Shown here piece by piece: positions 38,301-50,300 of a DNA stretch of 64,000 nt; within the stretch, counting starts at the first letter, position 1, and each line of letters opens with the position of its first letter. The position numbers and the translations under genes are program-made. The notes beneath the pieces were generated by a model. That model was not told where the DNA came from, ran no database searches, and worked only from the letters and a program-made list of their open reading frames with translations. This DNA is from Marisa cornuarietis (Eukaryota > Mollusca > Gastropoda > Architaenioglossa > Ampullariidae), in assembly GCA_004794655.1 (NCBI GenBank), contig SMMW01000145.1, positions 688,501-752,500 on the forward strand. The letters run 5' to 3'.

Positions 38301-41300
38301 CGAGATTGGATTTTAACCACTTGTAGGACTAAAAGCAAATAAGAGAATTAAGCCGGTTGAACGAGGAATCTGACATGAGATTGAAACTCTCCAATATTGA
38401 TCCAGATATTATCACCTTAATATCTCATCAAAAACAACTGCGTTCATCGCATTAACTTTTTAACTATAAAGAGCGAGGTATGTAATTTTATGTAACTTAT
38501 TACTATAGCACTGTCACAAAAGGACATTTAGTTTTGAATTGTAATGAAACAAATGTGGTAATTTAAATTTGAAATTCACGGTACAGAGTGATTTTAGGCC
38601 TTGGTGGTCCGCCGTATTTTTTACTTGAGTAAAGTGGTCCGCGGTCCAAAATACTTTGAGAACCACTGGTCTATAGTGTCGAATGCAGGTCCAGTAGAAT
38701 TAAGGGAGAAACATCCCTACTGTCAAGGGCAGATAATATGTCTCGTTACATAATAAGAGTAGTCTCAGTGCTGTGAAAGGGTCTATATGCTGACTGAGCT
38801 TGTGGGAGAAGATGGTGTTCTTATAAGTAGGCACAGAGCTGTATCAAAACTATTTTCTCTATGATCTTAGAGAGAAAAGAGAAGTTGGAAACTGGGCAGT
38901 AGTTGTTCAGCACATTGACATCAATTGTGGATTTCTTAAGAAGTGGCCTCACCAGCGCATTTTTGAACAAAGATGGGAAAACGCCTGACGACAAGCTGAC
39001 ATTTACAATATGTGTGATGGAAGGAAGTAAAATATCTAGGCACTCAAGCAGAAGGCTTGTGGCATTGGATCTAACTCGCAAGTTGATGTTTTAGCTTTTA
39101 GAATAACCGCTTTCACATCGGCCTCAGAGACTGGTAGAAACTTGGTCATAGAGCATCCTGGGAGGACATCACAGGAGATGCTGTCAAGTGCTGATGCCGA
39201 GTCTAAAGATGATCGAATGTCTATCTTTCTTGTGAAATAATTGCTAAAAACTTGCTTGGTTGCTTCTTGCCTTCAGCAGCTGTATCCATCACTAGCCCCT
39301 GCCTGTAAGGCTACATTTGTGTGCAGTACATGGTCCACCCTTAAAATTTCCAATGCACTAAGTGCAGTCCAGCATTTACCCTCAGGGAAGTAGCATGAGG
39401 CTTTACTCTTGATAGGTAGGTGACCAGTGCAGATCCAAAAGTGAGGCAGTTGTTTATCCCTAACTTCTGGCATGCAGGGAACAGTACTACAGGGCTTAAA
39501 GTTTTGACTCATGAGAAAGATCTTCTGTCAGCACCTTCAGATGATAGTATACCTATAGATGATTGTTATGAGCTTTGACTATTTGTCATATTCCCTGCCC
39601 AACTGACGAACCAGTAGCAATGGCCTCATTTCAAAACAAAACTTCACATGCTTCCCACTCTTCACCCCTTAACTCCAGCCATGTTTTTATGGCATGCTGC
39701 TCATTTTAATTTCTAGTGATGTCAACTACCTATCAGCAAGTGCCCCACCAGCAGCAGCTGAGTGGCAGAGTCTGCTGAGGCCTTTACGTGGACGAGAGCC
39801 AGAAGGCATGTGGAATCTCTTATCCATTGTGCGGGAAATGTTTCGTCGTACAGACAGCAACTCCATCCCACTACTAGAGATCCTCACGGATGAAGTTTTA
39901 CAATGTGAACAGGTAAGATAGTTATAGAAAGGAAATGAAGATGAGTGATTTTTTTGAAAGTTTTCTTCTTGTCTTTTTAAGAAAGAGAGAAGTGGTGGAA
40001 GAGCTCAATTGTTTTGGTCAGGCTGAAAGAAAACTTTGCTTCAAGTCTGTATTACAGGCTCTTTCCTCATAGATTACTTGAAGGTTAGGGAAGCAGTAGT
40101 AAGTCTTTTCTCCAGTGCTTTCTGTTTGCTGCATGGTCTGGTTTATGAAGCTCGCATCTTCTGAGTCTGACCTAAATGGTCTGCAAGACTTCTCATTTAC
40201 CATACATATGGTCCCTGCATGCATGCTTTTAGGGTTGCTCTTTGGTGGTTGCTGTGCCTTTTCTTGCTGCAATCTGCTGTTGATTTTTTTATTTTACCTA
40301 CAAGCATACCTGTGAAATGACTGTGATGTCTCTAGTGTATCGGCAAAGTGTTTGTGTGCTTGCCATGTCTTGCTTTCAGGGCACACCACAAGCTAGCATT
40401 GCTGCTCTAGGTACTGCAAAATGGAGATTAGGGCATGCAAACCTGTCCCTGCCAATAAAACAAGCTTCACGACACAGTAAGTCTATTACAGTGCCTTCAA
40501 ATGGTAACAGACGAAAACTGGGCACTGAAAGGCCCCAGTCTGAACTGCAAGGAACTCGGAGGAGATTTGGCCCCAAGACATGCAGCAAGCAGACCCACGA
40601 ACTTGTGGACATGTCTTGATGCTTTCAAATGAGGCAGGAAAAATAAACAATGCATAAGAGAGGTGTAATCACTTAGGTAACAAATCACATCCCAGGCACT
40701 GAGACACAGAATTTCTACAAAGACATCCTCAGCTTGTAATTCCTGGGAATCAGACTGGTTTGTCTATGAAACTCATTGACTATTTTTAATGCCTACTTGT
40801 CACCAAGCAAGCAGATCCAACTAAACGGCATCATAGTTGACCAATGGATTGTGACTGCTGATTCCAACAGCCACTTGCCCCATTGGAGCTACTGTGATCC
40901 CAACAGTTGAGGTGAAGATGTAAAAGACTGGATGATCAGAAACCAGTCAACAAACTGGATGACTCACCTTCATCTACTCATGACCTTGGAGAATCAGCAA
41001 CACTCCAAATCTAGCCATTGCTATGGATTACATCCACAACATTGCAGCAAGAGAAATCTCCAGTCAGCTCAGAGGCAACAACCCCAAACGTGATCAGTCA
41101 CATTCAGAAACAGCTCGAGGTCAACAACTTTAGAGTTTCATTTAGCTGAAATTATAAATAAAGCTAACTGGGACCTTTTCAGACATGAAGCTGACAGAAG
41201 AACTTCTTTACTGAATCTGTCAGACCATGACATCAACAAAAACTTCAAAAGCTTCTTAAAGGTAGCAAGTCAGCAGTTGCCAGTGGTAAATTCCAAGACA

Positions 41301-44300
41301 GCCATCCTAATTGGAATTCCCAGTTGACAGGTAGTTTTTCCAGTCTTTTAGTGCTGGCCTTCAGAAGGGAGTAGACAAAGTCATTGCTTTTGTATTTCAT
41401 TCAAGAGATTCGGAGCAGTCTGCTCAGGCACTTGGTCTCAAATGCCTGTATTTCACTCTCCACATTAGCAAGCAGAGTCCATCTCCCATCCATACACATA
41501 AGAACTAGAGAAGGTGGATAAGAATACGAATTATGAGGGACTTGCACATGAGGAGTCTGTACTAAGTAGCAGACATGATGGTGCTACTTTGCAAAGCCTG
41601 GCCATTGCTGGTGTTGCTGGTGTGATACAGATGCAGAGGTCTGTTGTACAGTTGATGTCTTTGGAAAGGGTAGCTCCCAAGTACTTTAAGCTGTTCACCA
41701 CCTCAATCTGTGCTCCATTCATGTAAATCACTGCTTTGCCTTTGATGTTTACTATAACTTTGCTCTTTATCAGTGTTGGTCTCCATATGCATGCACACTG
41801 TCGGTCTGTTAGTATGGTTTTGCAGTTCTCTGCTAGTGCCTGCCAATAAATGTATGTTGTCTGCAAAGCATATGGGCCCTCGGCCAACGGAAATGGAGGT
41901 TTGATGGTCACGGATGATTTATTATAGCCTCCCTAACTGTGAAAAGATAGCCATTGCTGTCTTCCATGACTGAAGTCTTGTGTTGTCTTTTCTTGATAAG
42001 ATTGTTCAGTAGTTGCCATCTCCTTCCATTTCCTTCTATTCCAAACCTCAAAGGACATATTCAGCAGATGCAGTTCCAGGAATCTAGCTCCGACTCGCAT
42101 ATTTCAGCATTGGTCATCTGTCCCGTTCTCCTTAACTGCATTCCTCCTCCTCCTGATTTCACAATTCACAGCTTTGTATTTGAAAGTTGTTTCCAAGCTG
42201 CTTGTCCTTTTTCTCCTCAAGGCCCTCCTTTGATCACAGAGATTTAGGATACTAAATGTATTTGTGACCCAAGCTCAGATCCCAGCATATCTTCAGTGAA
42301 AAGATCCTCTACATAGATCTCAGCATATACAACTGGAAAGTCAGCTGAGAGATGGAAAACACCACCAGCCTCACTGTTCCTGGAATTTTTTTAAAAGACC
42401 AGCCTTCTGAAACACTCAAGACCCTCACAAACTTATACCCATCAAGTTTGTGGACCCCCATATCTGCTCAGACAGAGCAGAAGATGAAGCTGCCCTCATC
42501 TCATTTACTGACAGAGACTCCAAAGAGAGCGTCTTTCTCATACTTCTAAGCAGAAGTCCTTGTGATTTCATTTCCACTTGTGGAAGAACCCTAGGCTGAA
42601 TCTCTATCTTTCAGAAGACAGCAAGGCAGCTGTTCAAGTCTTTGATTTGTCAGACCATGACTCACACGTCCTGAACCTCAAAGCCTTCTTTTCCACACTG
42701 TCAAAAACAGAACCAACTGCTATCCAGTAGGTTTCAGCACAGGATGGCTTGCAGATCCCTTGCCCAGAGAAGGCAGCTAACTCCCTCAGCCAGAAACCCC
42801 CACAACACATAGGGAGACTAAGACACTCCTCCAAACCAGATACAGAGGAGGTTGGGACACTTTGAATAGCAGATAGCAAGCTCATTGGGATCTTATTCAG
42901 CATCATAACAAAGACCAACAGACCCTCATTTCCACCTTCCTAGGGGCGCTGCGGTCGGAATGCATTAAAAAATTAGGCATTGCAGGCTGAGCCCATTATG
43001 TGCGGCTACACAGAACAGACTCCAAAACACATTATAGAACTTCCTTACAAAACAAAGTGCCAGAAGCTACAGTCAAAGGGGGTTGACCTTGACACCCAAC
43101 TCTGAGGGGGCAAGAAGCGACTTCTGCTGCATTGCCAGCGCTGCAGCATTCTTCGGCAAGAGGATCTAACAGCACAGTTGTTGCATGCAGGAGAAGACGA
43201 AGAAGAAGCTATAAACTTAAGGTGTTTAATTTTGACTGCAATTTTTTTGTTTTTTGTTTTTTGTTATTGCTCTTTGTGTTATGTGTGTGTTCATTTGTAT
43301 TTCATTTGTCTCCCTTGGCTGATTTAACAATCGTATCCTACTTTCTGCTTCATTGGCTGCCTTTTTTTTCCTTTCTTGTTTTTTTAATTATTTTTATTGC
43401 ATTTTTGATATCGTTTATAAAAATGCCTTTCTAGGAGTTTGTCATTTGAATTGTTTGCATCTGTGCAAGTGTCATAGCAAAATCACATTTCTGTTATTTT
43501 ATTTTATTACTTAAAATACAAGTGGTGCAGTTATAAATGTTTAAAAAGTTTTTTAAAATATATCTGGTCTAAGATCAGGCTGTATATGACAAGCCATTAA
43601 CTTTATACCTTTCTAGATCTTAATATGGTGGTTTGTAACAAAAGCCTCGACCAACAATAACAACAACCTGCATGTGAGTCGTGGTAACAACAGCTCAGCC
43701 AGTGCAACCCAGCATGCAGCAGCCAGCTTGTGCGAAGAGATTGTGGCACTTTGGCGTTTAGCAGCTCTCAATCCACGGCTGTCTCCAGTGCAGAGGCAGG
43801 ATCTTTGTGCCAAGTTCCGTGATTGGCATATCAGCACTGTTGAAAAGGTATGTTGGCACTGATATTATTAGGTGGAAAATCTTGCTGTGTGACTAGAATG
43901 TGATACTTGTGGTGGTTATGTCTCAGTCTGGATCTCATTATGGTTTAATAAGATGGCCAAAATTTTGGAATGATCTCTGTGTGTGTGTGTGTGTGTGTGT
44001 GTATTTGTTTCAGGTATATAGCATGCAGCATTAACGTGTCATTGTGTTCTGATAACTGTCCTTGTTGATTGATACAGTATGAGTGCTAAAAGAGAAAGCT
44101 ACTGAAAGTATCGATACTGAAAGTAAAAGAAGATAAAGAAAACAAGATACTGTAGAAAGTGTTAACAAAGCAAATAATTTGTGCTCAACAGGTGCGCAAA
44201 GCTCGAAATTCCACGTCAGGCAACTCATCCAACAATGTGAAAAAGACTGACATGGAGAACTTCTCAGGTTTCAAGCCAGCTATTGAGGCATGTCAGCTGA

Positions 44301-47300
44301 CGTGGGAGGACTACCCCATTCCTGGCGTAACATATTCTAGCAAGGATGGTCAGCGCTGGCATTATCGCTTTAGCTCAAAGTTTCATGATGGAGGTGATGT
44401 AAAGAAGCCTTCACGTGTGCAGCCTGTCACTGTATGCTCAGAGGACATCATCAGCACAGACAATTCCAGGAATCTTGCTCAGGCTCAGCGATCCCATGAA
44501 CTGCGGTCCCGTGCAGGCAGGATTGAAGCACGTGGAGCAGCAGTCCGCAGAGACTCTTGTGTCAATGATGGTGCAGCCAGCTCTGGCTCAGAGGGCTTCT
44601 GTGAATCAGAAAACAGACGGTCACATGATTCAGATTCAAGCTGTGACAATCCCAAAGGTTTTCATTCACGAAGTAACTCCCTAGATGAGCCTGAAGTCCT
44701 GTTGGCAGATGCTGCAGCTGTGAATTGTCAGGAGCTGTCCTCTGGTTCCCAAGATCACCAGGATGCTGAGGTTTTTGATGACAGTGCAGATGGTGGGGGT
44801 GCTGTTACCAAGACTTCTAGTCCTGTCGCTGTGGTGAGCCAGGCTCCGCAGGCATCTTTTGCAAAAGCTCAGGACTTGATGCCAGTTTCTAACTCCTCTG
44901 ATCTAAGTGCCAAAGATTCTAGTCAGCCCTTGGTAACTGGCAGTCGTGCCAGCCATGAACCCTCGTCAGAGTCCCAGCAGTCTAGTGATGAGTACCAGCT
45001 ATACTTCTACGACACTAAAGTCAAAGTTGGTGATATAGAGAAGAGAAAGAAAGAAAAAACAGATGAACCTAATCTTTTTTCTGGACTCAAAAAGATGGAA
45101 AATGTTCAAGATGTAAGCATCATACACTTGCATGCATGGATAGACATGCGCACACACACACAGCATGTAGCATGTACAGAAGCATCGATTGCATTCATTG
45201 TACAATAGTGATATACACAATGTATAGAAGCACTGACAGCTTGCTCTGTTCAACATGTACATAAACACTTTCGACAACTTTGCTTTTTCCCTGTCACCCA
45301 ATTTTTTTTTTTAATCTGCTGTCCTGGAATCAGATCTCTTATCTCTGGCACACTGTTTGTTCTCAGGGTGTGACACCTTGTACAGGCAGGCTGCTTAGCT
45401 GTGATAGAGCCCTGGTTGCATAATACACCAGTTTCCTGCCTTCCCTCCATTTCCTCACAGTGTAACAATGATACCATTAGAATATAAGCTATTAATCAAT
45501 TCATCTTAACTGAAAATGATTCAGTCCTAACTTAGAAGTGGAAGCTTTGAATTGAGATCTACAGCCAAAACATTGCAATATCTTTGGTTCAAGGGAAGAA
45601 AATTCTGTTAGCAAAAGGGTTTACCTGCTGAAATTAAGATAGTTCCATAGCTTTATATCTCATGTATTTTATTATGAAAACAGTTTTATGACATTCATCA
45701 ACTGTTTGCTAATGGTCGTTTACACCTTAATGTCAGCATGACAAACTCCCTCAACCGAGGATCAAAATTTCTGTCTCAGAAAGTATAAATTTCAACGCTG
45801 TTTGTCATCATTATCAATGGAGCAATGCATACCAAACTGACAATGACAAAAACAAATAGACATATACTATCAGTACCCTATACTTCAAGACTAGGAGAAT
45901 ATTATACTAACACAGAAACACCAGTAACCATGCTTCTCTTGGCTGGCTGCTTAGGCATCCTGATTTTCTAAACACATCTCACACAAGCGACAAGGCTGAG
46001 GGACTCAGAAAGAAATCAGTTATTTGAAGATATTGGTCTAATAGTAATAATAATAATGTGTACTTATATCGTGTCACATCGCGACCAAGATAGGTCGCAC
46101 TCTTTGCGCTGACCAGTAATGATAAATGAACATTAGGTACCAGACAATGGACGGTGAGAAACGTATAGGCACACTAACAACATAAAGATGAAGTACAAGA
46201 GTAGAACGTAATACAATGGTTAAAGGGATATAAGGACTGTAAACAGTGTAGAGATGGAGTAGTTACAGAATGGTGCAAAATAGCTCTCTAAAGCTGCAGC
46301 CTTTATTTCAGATTCTTTTTGCACGTGCTGAAGCTCTTCACGCTCATGGCCATACCAAAGAAGCGTGTCATTTGGCACGGCAGTTGGCTGAAGAAATGCT
46401 GAATAGCCCACCAGACCTGTTTGCTAACACTGTCAGCAGTGGAGTATCCACTCCAAAATGTAAGCTCTTCTGCAGATGTTTGAGAGAATAAAAGGCAGGT
46501 GTTTAGTTTGCTAGGACTGTAGATGAAGAAGCTGTACTCGAACTATCCCTGTCTGTACCTGACTTTATTCATGGCTTTGTTACCATGTACATTGCCCTTA
46601 GAAATCATTGTTTAGCCTTTAATATTTCATGGTCTTGTTGGTACAGATTATCTTTGCAAGCACACTTGCAGCTCCCACAAAGGACATCATACACGTGTGT
46701 GGCCCTCACGACAACACAGATGTGACCCATGCAGCCCTGGGGACACCCTCAGTTTGACATGCCTGATCTAAACGATAAATTATTTATTTATTAGGTTTGG
46801 GAAGGACTTGGTCTGATTGTTTGGCTGCCTGTTCTGTTATGTTTATTGCTTTACCATTGTTTTCCTATTTGATTTCTAGCTAAGAAAAAGAAAGCACTCA
46901 ACACGATCAGCCTGCTGGCAAGCACCACTCTGGCCAAAGCTTCGTTCCTTTGTAGCGTTTTGTCAGAAGACACAGACTGTCATTACCTAGCATTCAAGAT
47001 TGGGATGTTTGGCATGGAACTGGCACGCCCACCAGCCTCTTGCAAGGCCTTGGAGGTCAGAGCATGTTATTTTGATCTTTTATCAGAAGTATTGTGATCT
47101 TCATGTAACATCCTGGTTATGCATGCATGTGAATGTTTCAAATAATTTGGGTCAAAATGTTATGTCAGCAAAGTGTGAACTATCACATAGGACATCTGTT
47201 TATTTGAAAGATATAATTTAATGGTACTTCCATTGTTATTTGATCTCAAGCAATATTTGGATAAAAAATAATAAAGATTATTGCTACTTGTTTGTGGTAC

Positions 47301-50300
47301 TTGTACATAAAGTCAAAAGCAGAGTAATTATCATTACAAATGCAGACCAACAAACTGACTTATTTATAATGATCATACTTTCAAAACTAGACTAACAAAG
47401 CTATTTACACTGATAATACTTGCAAATCCAGACCAACAAAAGGTTTATTGACACTGATCATACTTTTAAACCCAGATCAACAAAGTGACTTATTTAAACT
47501 GGTCATACTTGCAAATCCAAACAGACTAGTTAATAGATGTGACATTGTGTTGTTGCAGTCAAAAACTGGAGCAATAAAGAAGCTATTTTTACAGTGTTGC
47601 ATGTGTTATGTCACAGTTTAAAGCAGTTCTAGACATGACCATTTTACCATGAAGATGTGCTGCTTTTGGTACAGGTCAAGTTAGCCTATCAGGAATCAGA
47701 ACTTTTACAATTGCTGAAGAAAATACCACTGGGGCAACAGGAGATGGCCACCCTCCGCAGCCGTGCAGAGCAGCTGAGAGATGGCACTTTTCAATCTCGG
47801 GGGGATGCCTTATTGCCATTGACTCTGGCCACCTTTATTTTTGATTCTCTCTGTCTTCCTTGTGAGTACTTACAAATGCTGGCTGTAGTCAAGAACCTTT
47901 GACTGAGTTCTTTCATGTGGTGTCTTTTTATTTGTGTATGGCTTTGAGAAGGGGAAAGATGCTTCTTTATGCAACAGATGTGCATAGATTTCCTGTGTGT
48001 TCTGAGCAGTTATGAATAAGGGTTGATATTTCTCCATTATTTTTAAAGTTGTGTTTAATGTTTTAGTTATGAAAAATAACATGAATTTCCTGTTTATTGT
48101 AAAGGCAGTAGATTTGATGCATATTTTAGTTTATGTGCTTAGCTTTCTTTTGGTCTAATATTTAAAATAAATGTCTATATGGTCATAACTTTACTTTTTT
48201 TCATTTTTATTTTATCCTTTCAAAAATAAACAAGCATTGTCAAAGGCTTCTGTGTCTTAAAACATTAAGCTCAGTATATTAATAGAATTATTTTGCCTCC
48301 AGCTGCTTCCATAACTGATGAAAAACTTGGATTTGAAGCTGCTGTTACTGCCTTGGGTTTGTTTTCTTTTTTCCCTTTACTGTTTACATTGTGAATCATT
48401 TGTGTTTGCACCATGGGAGAGGATGAGATGGCACGAGTCTAATACATGCATGTGTGTGCAACCATATATTTGCATATGTGTTTATGTGTGTGCCTATGTC
48501 CATGCATACATTTATCAGTGTTTTTATTTTTACGTAGGTGGGGGGTCGAGTTAAATCTACTTCAATATGTTTTAGTCATAGTATTTCATGTTCTAACAGC
48601 ATTTAGGTTGAAGCAATCCTGTTCACACAGGACTGCTGTTTTTGTTCCTTTTGGTCACCTGTTGTATAATAGTTATTCCATAATCATGCCTATGAGTGCT
48701 TTGGACTGTTAGTCTGTGCGTTCGAGGCTGAAGGTAGAGCAAAGCTAGGTTTTTCTAATCACCCTTTCACATAAATGTGTTACGGTGACTTTTTAAAATG
48801 TGCAGGTCTTAAAGCCAATATATCGGAGGCTGAGCACCCATTACTGTGCGAGAGCACCCGGCGACAGCGTGGGGACTTGGCAATAGCCATGCTGGTTCAT
48901 TACAAGGATGATATCGGCAAACTTAGCAAGGTATTCTTCACCGTAGTCAATATACTGACAAAAAAATTTCATCTCGTTAGACAAATTTCAAATTATAGTC
49001 CACAGTTAAAAATAGCCCTTTATGACTTCCTTGAGATAAAAATTTGGTTATCCAAAAGCATTCATACATGTACAAGAATGGTCACATGGTACTGCTTATG
49101 TAGATGAACATCTGTATAAATGACCTCAAACAAGTTGGACTGGAAAGCAAGGACACCATTGGGACACCATTGGAACCAAGAAAACTATAGTTTGATGATC
49201 CTAAGGGTGTACATGTAATTTGCTGTAATAAGTATGTTTGGATCTTAGAATGAATATTTTGGGAAAAGACAGGCTAGTAGAACAATATCAAAACTAGTTC
49301 CTGTGTTTGTGGATGTTGCAGATCATGGACAAACTGCTGGACAAAGAAGTGAACACACATTACAAGGCACCAAGCCTGGTTACCTACCTCAGCACACGCA
49401 CCACTGCTGTTTCTGGCTCTCATTCTCACGCCATTGCCTCTGCCTCCTCCAGCTCTGCCTCTTCCATGCATCATCTTGAAAGCAGCTCCTCAGCTAGACT
49501 CACTTTGTCACCATCTTCATTAGCTGCAAATTCTCCATCCTCCTTGCGAGCACACCACTTAGCTGGTGGCCATCATAATGCATTTGCATCTGATCGTATT
49601 TTAAGTGGAGGAGGTAACAACCAAGCTGAAAACTTGAACTCCCTTGGAGTGTGTGGAGGTGGTCTTTCTGCTCCGTCATTGTCATCAAGCACAGGGTTGA
49701 ATGGGCTGCTGGGAAATGGCGGTGCTAGGCCTAAGACAACTTACTCTATCAGGTACAACAGGTAATAACATGTTATTTTGGATTAAACTGATTTCATTTC
49801 ATTAAAAAAATTCTACCCTGCTATCTCTTAGTAACTACTCAGTGTGCACTGATGAAGCACAGCATTATATTGATAAAAAAAGAGGACAATCCCCTTCAGT
49901 ACTTTATGGTAATCTGCCTTGTAACTGGGAGCTCTGTGAGTTCCAGGAGGATGAACTTTGCTCCCACAAGTGCTTGCAGCTAGTTACATAAATACGAGCA
50001 GAACTTTCTCCTCTTTTTTGTAATGTAGTCTTTGATATTCCTGACCAACTTTGTAGAGTTTATCCTTCTATTTTTTTACACAAATGTTGCAGACACGAAA
50101 CATGGAAAAAATAATTATGCTAGCTGAAGCATTTGTAAACACAGCTATCTCCATGATTAATTGATAAAAAGAAGCAACTTTGACAGAAATTTTCGATCAC
50201 AGCCTTTTTTTCTGCATAATAGGGATGGTCAGCAGCTCAAAGATAAAATGCCCAACTGAACAGTCTGGTAGCTATTAAATGCAATTTTGCAGTTGATTTT

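Noticed and set aside
39273..39512. 79-codon minus-strand frame next to the split LINE
   Set aside because: No match to the LINE upstream region that I can recognise; may be another repeat, but nothing supports a gene.
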